Positions 58,128 to 64,000 of a DNA stretch of 64,000 bases are shown in pieces. Under the pieces are notes generated by a model. It was not told the DNA's origin. It worked only from the letters and a program-made list of their open reading frames with translations, and did not search any database. The DNA is from Alviniconcha marisindica (taxonomy: Eukaryota; Mollusca; Gastropoda; Provannidae): NCBI GenBank assembly GCA_018857735.1, contig JABMCL010002049.1:390001-454000 (forward strand), in the 5' to 3' direction. Made by a program: the position numbers and the translations under genes. The number at the start of each line of letters is the position of its first letter. Positions within the stretch are counted from its first letter, which is position 1.

Positions 58128-58490
58128 GATTTCGCAAACTCCATGGAATACCGCATGGGGTTTGCTGACACGATGTTCCGGTACTCTTTCAAAATCCTGC
58201 CCGACAGGCTCAAACTAATACGGCTGTATCCTTGTGGGTCTCTCGGGCAAAGTATCAGTTTCGTCTTCGGAGCTCGAGTTGGCCATTTTGCAGCGACTCC
58301 CCAGAGTGACGTAGTAGGCATATGGTCACGTGATTTGGGCGTTATGGCGACGCTTTCGGTACGACAGAAAATGCCTTTTTTTCGTGCATTTATAACCCTC
58401 AGATCACAGTTTCACCAACATCATTGTTCTCAGCGAGCTTTAACGGAAATCGTGTCAAAAATCACCCCTAACCTTGGACTTGTCCTTTAA

Positions 58491-59390
58491 GTGACGATTT
58501 CTTTTGTGTCTTTATGAAATCTTTCGTCTTAATGAGATTGTTTTGATCTTGTTTTATGATGAGAGGCAGGAGACGTCGGGCGAGTCGTGCCCCGGACCTA
58601 AATCAGACAACGGCGGAACTTGCCTGCGGTAAGCTGAGGGGACATCGTCAGCGTAATGACACGCCTTTGACATTTGCTACATGTCGTGATTTTAACGAAG
58701 GGGGCAAATTCAATTTATAGACAGGCCCTACTGCGGAACGTTTGGATCTGGTAAATGCTTGCAGTTCAGTTTCGGATGATATCTGCACGTTCCGGATAGC
58801 GCATAATCGCCCCCGCCGCCTGCACCCACCCATCTCTCAGAAGTTTCTTCGTCCATGCGGTTGCCCAGGCGACAGGCCGCATTGTTGGTCTCGGTCGTCC
58901 TGGGGTGACCCTTTGCGGTTGACAGGACGTTGAATCCAGTTACTAATTAACTTGCTGGTCTCAGTGATTGACGATGGCCCTTTCTCGTCAGTCTTTTCAA
59001 GGTAGATCTGGATCTGGATGAATTAGGTCACAGCAAGTCAACGCCGGATTGCAGTCGTTGTCGCGGCCTGCCAGCGAAGAAGGAATAAGATCTCGAACTG
59101 GTTGAATCCACACACATGTGAGGAGGAAAGCGAAACCCCTGATTGATAATAATAATGATGATAATAGCTAGCGGCCATTTCTACAGCGCGGTATTTCACC
59201 GACAAGGGTGAACATAACGTGCTTACAAGATAAAAATGTGGATATAAAACCTCAAAAATACTGCATAAACTTGATATTGTATTTCTCGCACGCCACACAC
59301 ACAAACACACACGCACACACACACACACACACGCGCGCGCGCGCACGCGCGAACGCTTTGAAGCAATGTAACAGAGACTGGGTACTCGGT
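58491..59390. other. Unassigned DNA, possibly 5' part of a retroelement
   Basis: No family recognised in 58560-58940, although it is GC-richer and has a 63-codon frame (58742-58933). A dispersed-repeat copy lies at 59145-59215 and a CA/CG microsatellite at 59294-59352. Both could be upstream parts of the LINE that follows. Confidence 0.35.
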
Positions 59391-59394
59391 CCTC

Positions 59395-61030
59395 TCCTTC
59401 CCCCGCTCTGCTGGGGGGTCCAGCGCAAAAGGCGGGGGCGTCGCCTTCGTCATAACAGACTCTCTGAAGCCGCATGTCTCTACCACTTCGTCTTTTCCTG
59501 TTTGGCACCCCTGCTTTGAAGGCACTCCGCTGACTCTAACATACAACAAACAACTAACCAACTTGTTCTGTATCTACCACCCTCCACTCAGCGAAAAGAA
59601 CAAATTCTCTGACTCCATGTTTTTCGATCAGTTTTTCGACTTTCTTGAACACTCTGACAGTCTGCCTGGCAAAACACTTCTTATGGGTGACTTTAACTTT
59701 CATTTTGAAAACGTAGGAAACAACAACTCAAGAAAACTATATGATACCATAGACATGTTCAACCTACCCCAGTCCGCTTCTGAACCTACTCACAACCAAG
59801 GCTATCTGCTTGACTTAGTGTTTTCCAAGCAAAGTGATAACATCCTCATTCTACAAAACTACACCATGGACGATATTCTCTCCGCTCTGGAGACATTTCT
59901 GTTCTTCTTTTGTTGGATCTTTCTGCAGCTTTTGACACCATTGACCACCAAATTCTCCTCTCCCTCTCTAACCACACAGCCATCTTGAAATTTTCTCGTA
60001 CCGATGCCTCAGAAAGATTGACACCGGCGCCTTTAAAAAAGATCTCTCCCACGCTGTCTCACAAGCTGTTCTGTCAGTGACTACAATAACCATCTCTGTT
60101 CTGTCCTTGACAAGCACGCCCCTCTCTGCCGTCGCACAGCCCGTACAAGGAGGCCGACGCCCTGGTTCAGCAGTATTGCGGAGCAGTTCTGTGAGCTGAA
60201 ACGGGAGCGTCGGCGGACGGAGAGACGATGGCTCAAACCTAAGCTCACCGTCAACAGATATATGACTCCATTAAACAGAAAGTAACAAACCTTGTAGATA
60301 AAACCAAACAAGCCTACTAATCTGCCAAGATTCAGTCTAGCGCAACTTGTAAACAGCGCTTTCAAAACTTCAACACCATCCTCGGCAAAAACAGTTCTTC
60401 ACCTCTTCCTTCATCGTTTGACTGACGACCTGCCGAATGTCTTTTCTGATTAATGAGAAAATGCGCACCATCAGAAACAATTTCCCCCCTCCAAACCCAA
60501 CTGGTTTCCCAGGTAACTCTTTTGTTGGAAATCCCTTGCTAACTTTTGAGCCTGTCACTGATGCATTTGTCTTAAAAATAATCAACTGCGCGCCCGCCAA
60601 GTCTTGTGAACTTGATCCCATTCCCACCACGCTTCTTTATGAAAACCTTGACATCCTCTTGCCGACCATCACGAACATCATCAACACATCTCTTACCATT
60701 GGCTTTATTCCACGTGATCTGAAAACTGCCGTCGTCAAACCTCTGTTGAAAAAGCCATCACTTGACAAAAACCTTTTGAAAAACTGCCGCTCCATTTCTG
60801 TCCAAAATTCTTGAAAAAGTCGTTATCCACAAACTTCTCTCCCATCTCCAAGAAAAGCTCAGCAACCCCTTTCAGTCAGCCTGTCGAGCAAGACACAGCA
60901 CCGAGACCGTTGTGCTACGTATTGTAAACGATATTCTCTTCGCTCTGGAGACATTTCTGTTCTTCTTTTGTTGGATCTTTCTGCAGCTTTTGACACCATT
61001 GACCACCAAATTCTCCTCTCCCGCCTCAAC
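59395..61030 (+). mobile_element. Broken non-LTR retrotransposon (LINE): endonuclease and partial RT
   Basis: The frame around 59420-59860 encodes an APE-type endonuclease C-terminal half: GGGVAFVITDSL, FCIYHPP, LLMGDFNFHFEN and LLDLVFSK. A linker with HAPLCRRTARTRRPTPWF follows near 60110. Then an RT N-terminus follows: SCELDPIPTTLL, GFIPRDLKTAVVKPLLKK, after a frameshift FLSKILEKV, and the catalytic motif A text LLLLDLSAAFDTIDH at about 60960-61005. The element has frameshifts, stops and a duplicated block (see findings). It is dead. CR1/L2/Jockey-like by motif A; clade not determined. Confidence 0.85.
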
Positions 61031-61771
61031 TCTTATACAGTGCAAGGGAAAAAAATAAGTTTTTATATATGATACTATGCAAACGTGCTCTCCCACGAAG
61101 CAAATCACAGAAGAAGTAGACTTGTTTGCATAACCACAAACAACTGAAACAAATTTGATTGAAACAACGGGATCAAAACACTATCTGTTAAAATGAACTC
61201 TGATGTCCTACGAAAATTCAGCGTTCTTTTTAACGTTTGGCGTGCTTTGATCTTGTCTGCATGGTGCCTGCATCGTCTCATTTTGTACAGCCCTACCATG
61301 CCCACCTTTTCTCGAGAGGGATCGACATGGCCGCCGCTGCAACACAGAACGGCTCCAGTCATTAACTGGCGCAACAAAGAAAAAGGCTGGACTGCTAACA
61401 CTGAACATGTCGGTAAGTTCGTGTCTTTGCGCCTAATGACTGCGTAGACATCACGTGAGTGTTCAAGAAATAAAACCGCACAACGAATCACATCCACTGA
61501 GAATCTGGGCCTGCCACATCCTGCACCTAGTTATAATGCAGGTCAGTTTTGCTCTCTGTCTTTGCCGAAGCGACAGACGGTAGGGCAACGAGCTACTTCA
61601 ACCCCCCAGACATTAGTGAATCTCGAACACGTGGGCACCGCCACTGATTGTACTTTTGGGGGGCCTTATGTCAGTGGGCGGATGGCTTTCTCTCTTTGTC
61701 GACACCTGAAGACATTCAGCCCCATTCAGACCGCATCGCTTTCTCTCTCTCCGTCTCCTAGTGGCGACACG
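61031..61771. other. DNA inserted between the LINE RT and LINE tail
   Basis: No gene recognised. The end (61690-61771) with 'tttctctctctccgtctcct' and 'gcgacacgttaa' resembles 55370-55400 downstream of SDS, and 'tctttgccgaagcgacag' resembles 55262-55280, so a further dispersed family probably spans 61541-61771. Confidence 0.4.
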
Positions 61772-62224
61772 TTAAAGGGGAACTGAACCGAAGACGCCAC
61801 TTGGCTAAAAATGTAGAGACAAATGTGTAAATATTTCTGTCTGCGTGCTTCGTTTGGTTGCTCTATCAATACTCAGAGAGGGGGGGAGGGGGGAGAAGGG
61901 AAAAAAGTGTATCTTTTTTGTTGCCAGTTAGAGCTCCGCAGCGGGCAGCCATGTAAAATCCCACTTTACTAATGAAGAGCAGAAAAAGGTTTTCTCCAGT
62001 GACGTGTTTGATATTTTTGCCACACAGGTCTGCGTTGTTTACGACGTCACAGAAACAGACTGCTGGGCACGAAATGGCAGCACTTACGGTCGTGGTTTTG
62101 CGACATTCAAACACTTGTTTTAAACGAACAGGACGAAAAAAATATTGATAAATTGCCGTGTTTATTTTTAATTGCATTAATTTCTGTCGATAGGGCCCGT
62201 GATGTTTCTTCAGTTCAGTTCCTT
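61772..62224 (+). mobile_element. TTAA-type MITE (family 2), most complete copy
   Basis: It begins 'ttaaaggggaactgaacc' then 'gaaga', and ends 'tcttcagttcagttcc' then tttttag. The ends are inverted repeats, with the right one mutated and its TTAA lost. The interior has 'gaagagcagaaaaagg', 'tgtttacgacgtcac' (mutated CRE), 'gctgggcacgaaatggcagc' and 'cccgtgatgtttctt'. Related copies: 19932, 35450-35718, 39150-39325 and 63930. No transposase. Confidence 0.8.
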
Positions 62225-62756
62225 TTTAGTAATGATGTAACAGTCTCTGTTGATTGGCTTCACCTAGTAAAGAACTACGTACACGTTCCCTTTTCAGTAA
62301 TGATGTGAGTCTCTGTTGACTGGCTTGACGTATACGTATACGCGACGTCAACCGACTGTTTTTGGTTGTGTTTAAAAAAATTTTTTTTAGTTCTTCATTG
62401 TCCCTTGTCGGAAATTCTGGTCATCTAGTGCCACCCATTTCTACCAGGCTGATGAATTTCCTTTTTAATTTCCTTTTTTAATTTTTTTAATAGTATTTCA
62501 CCTCTAACGAGGCTTCGTTCATTTGCCCGCACACAATCTTCGTAAACGAGGAAAAGTTATAACTTACTCAGCCTTCCAAACGTGTGGCTACTTAACAAAT
62601 CAAAATGACGGAAAGAATTTGTTAGTCGATTTAATATTGATCACTGCACTGGAACACAATCAACGAAAAATTCCTTTAAAAAAAGAGTTAAATGTTTTTA
62701 TTTGATCTCTTGTACCTGTTGCATAAAACATCTTTGAATAGTTTAGCTTTAGTCTT

Positions 62757-62843
62757 TCTGCTAAATCGCGAAACTCACTCCCTTCAGGCATCAGACTCGC
62801 AAAAACGCTAGACACATTCAAATCCGTCTATTTCACTGAATAA
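62757..62843 (+). mobile_element. LINE ORF2 C-terminal tail
   Basis: The frame encodes RNSLPSGIRLAKTLDTFK and then SVYFTE and a stop, the hallmark end of LINE ORF2 proteins ('WNSLP...IR...tld.FKs.l'). It lies 1.7 kb beyond the RT fragment, with the MITE at 61772 in between, so the LINE was split or deleted internally. Confidence 0.75.
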
Positions 62844-62896
62844 ATCCTATAACTTCAAGCAGAAAACAAAATAAATAACCAAAGAGACCCACATAG

Positions 62897-62905
62897 GCGC
62901 GCGCG

Positions 62906-62980
<75 letters not shown>
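62897..62980. repeat. (CG)n(CA)n microsatellite
   Basis: A GC-alternating run of about 14 bases passes into about 65 bases of CA repeat. Confidence 0.97.
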
Positions 62981-63137
62981 GCATTAAGATCCATACACAC
63001 ACAGTTTTCACATAGACAATTATGCAGACACGGGCGGCGTGCACGAAAGCATCATCCACGGAAGTCCACCCTTCGCGCGCGCATACATACAGTGATTAGT
63101 TGTTGTTTTGAGGGGAGGGATGAAGGCTGGTAGATAA

Positions 63138-63139
<2 letters not shown>

Positions 63140-63168
<29 letters not shown>

Positions 63169-63252
63169 GCTGGAGGAGGTACAAAAGGAAGTGGAAGGAG
63201 ATTGGACAAGGCTGCATCCTTGGGAAAAGAAACTGGCTGGGGTGGACGAGAG

Positions 63253-63290
<38 letters not shown>
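63140..63290. repeat. (CA)n tract and long poly-G run
   Basis: CA repeat lies at 63140-63168. A run of about 40 G with one A interruption is at 63247-63290; it is strongly G-quadruplex-prone and its length is probably unreliable. Confidence 0.92.
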
Positions 63291-63599
63291 TAAGCTCGAT
63301 TCAGCATGGATGACGCATGGCCTGGAATTGTGCAATCAATGTCACACGACGACAGTGACAAGACATAGAAACATAAATCCAAAGCGCTGTATAAAAGGGA
63401 CACATTGAATCTTTTCCTTCATATTGTATTCGACTGAGTAGCAGATTCATGTTAACCTAATGGTACAGTGCTTTCCTCATCGGTTGAGCGAGTGAGTGAT
63501 GAGCGATGTGCCTTCCTGATTCATATTTGATTGATGAAGTCAATGATGTGGTTTGTTGGTTGATTAATTAAGTCAGCGATTTCCTTTTCTACAAATTTA

Positions 63600-63930
63600 T
63601 TGACTGATTGCCCGACTGAGTGAGTGAGTAAGCCAGTGAGTGTATGGGTGAAAGATCTGTTTTGTTTACTGATTGAGAGTAAATGAGTCAGTGAGTCAGT
63701 GAGTGAGAGTGTGAATGTCAGTGAGTAGGTCAGTGAATCGGTGGCAGAGCGAGTCGATCAGCAAGTAACTTGTTTTTTTAACGTCCAGTCAACTAGGACG
63801 GTTATATCAGGGCGATAATGAGTAAGTTCGGTGAGTAAATGAGTGTGTGTGTGTGAGTCAATCAGTGAGTCAGTCTGAGTGAGTGACTGTAAGAGACTGA
63901 GGAAAGGATGTGACATCCCACTCCATCCAG
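63600..63930. repeat. 'gtgagtcagtgagtgag' quasi-tetranucleotide repeat
   Basis: Degenerate GAGT/CAGT repeats continue for about 300 bases, interrupted at 63765-63830 by the reversed TTAC-tail dispersed family ('aacgtccagtcaactaggac'). Confidence 0.75.
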
Positions 63931-64000
63931 GGGAAGCAAGCGAACCGAAGAAACATCAAGAGAAGCATCCTATTGATAGGAATGGAATAAAAACAGAAAC
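63930..64000 (+). mobile_element. TTAA-type MITE (family 2), cut by the window end
   Basis: 'Ggggaagcaagcgaaccgaa' then 'gaaacatcaag' and 'ttgataggaatgga' match the left end of the copies at 19932 and 61772. Continues beyond the window. Confidence 0.65.

Larger units (their letters stand above)
57717..58490 (+). mobile_element. Kolobok-like DNA element (TTAA, TIRs, THAP fragment)
   Basis: TTAA (57717-57720) is followed by 'agtaaaagtccaaggt'. At the other end 'accttggacttgtcct' precedes TTAA (58487-58490). The 16-bp ends match at 14 positions when inverted. The interior carries an ETS/CRE promoter motif and a broken THAP domain. TTAA target sites with a THAP-bearing transposase are features of the Kolobok superfamily. 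With 774 bp and no catalytic domain this copy is non-autonomous. Confidence 0.75.

Noticed and set aside
58091..58321. 76-codon minus-strand frame opposite the THAP fragment
   Set aside because: Lies within the transposable element, opposite a recognisable domain, and has no family resemblance.
63390..63397. TATAAAAG box
   Set aside because: No gene follows within the window; the context 'aaagcgctgtataaaa' looks like a dispersed-repeat tail.

Overview
The window is eukaryotic nuclear DNA from an invertebrate animal. I infer a mollusc or other lophotrochozoan from the gene structures, the very dense (CA)n/(GA)n microsatellites and the families of small dispersed elements. Organism identity is inference; no single sequence here proves it. 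Four protein-coding genes can be read exon by exon, with GT/AG splice sites and intron phases that agree at every junction.

Layout. 1-2.6 kb: repeats and microsatellites. 2.63-23.35 kb (+): a 19-exon gene for a 796-residue protein with a degenerate Nudix-like N-terminus, an EF-hand module and a complete PPP-family Ser/Thr phosphatase domain. 23.4-36.6 kb: no convincing gene, but a MITE with perfect 24-bp ends, tRNA-derived SINEs, a diverged satellite and a long palindromic element. 36.69-41.20 kb (+): a three-exon type II membrane glycosyltransferase with a DXD motif. 43.5-47.5 kb (-): a five-exon ZNHIT3-like HIT zinc-finger gene. 49.97-54.65 kb (+): a seven-exon serine/threonine dehydratase (SDS/SDSL). 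ZNHIT3 and SDS are divergently arranged. 57.5-64 kb: a transposon-rich end with a TTAA-flanked Kolobok-like element carrying a THAP fragment and an ETS/CRE promoter motif, a broken LINE, and a second TTAA-type family with CRE palindromes.

The most unusual pattern is that many intronic or flanking minisatellites are built from the edges of the neighbouring exons. One array repeats the donor of phosphatase exon 13, one repeats the donor of exon 16, one begins exactly at the donor of exon 2, one repeats the acceptor of glycosyltransferase exon 3, and one downstream of SDS repeats the sequence around its stop codon. In addition, short decayed copies of exon pieces lie in introns next to their parent exons: phosphatase exons 5, 14 and 17, glycosyltransferase exon 2 and ZNHIT3 exon 5. 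Together these suggest a local process in this genome that duplicates exon-boundary DNA and then amplifies some copies, leaving introns full of decoy splice sites. The four genes have no evident shared pathway.
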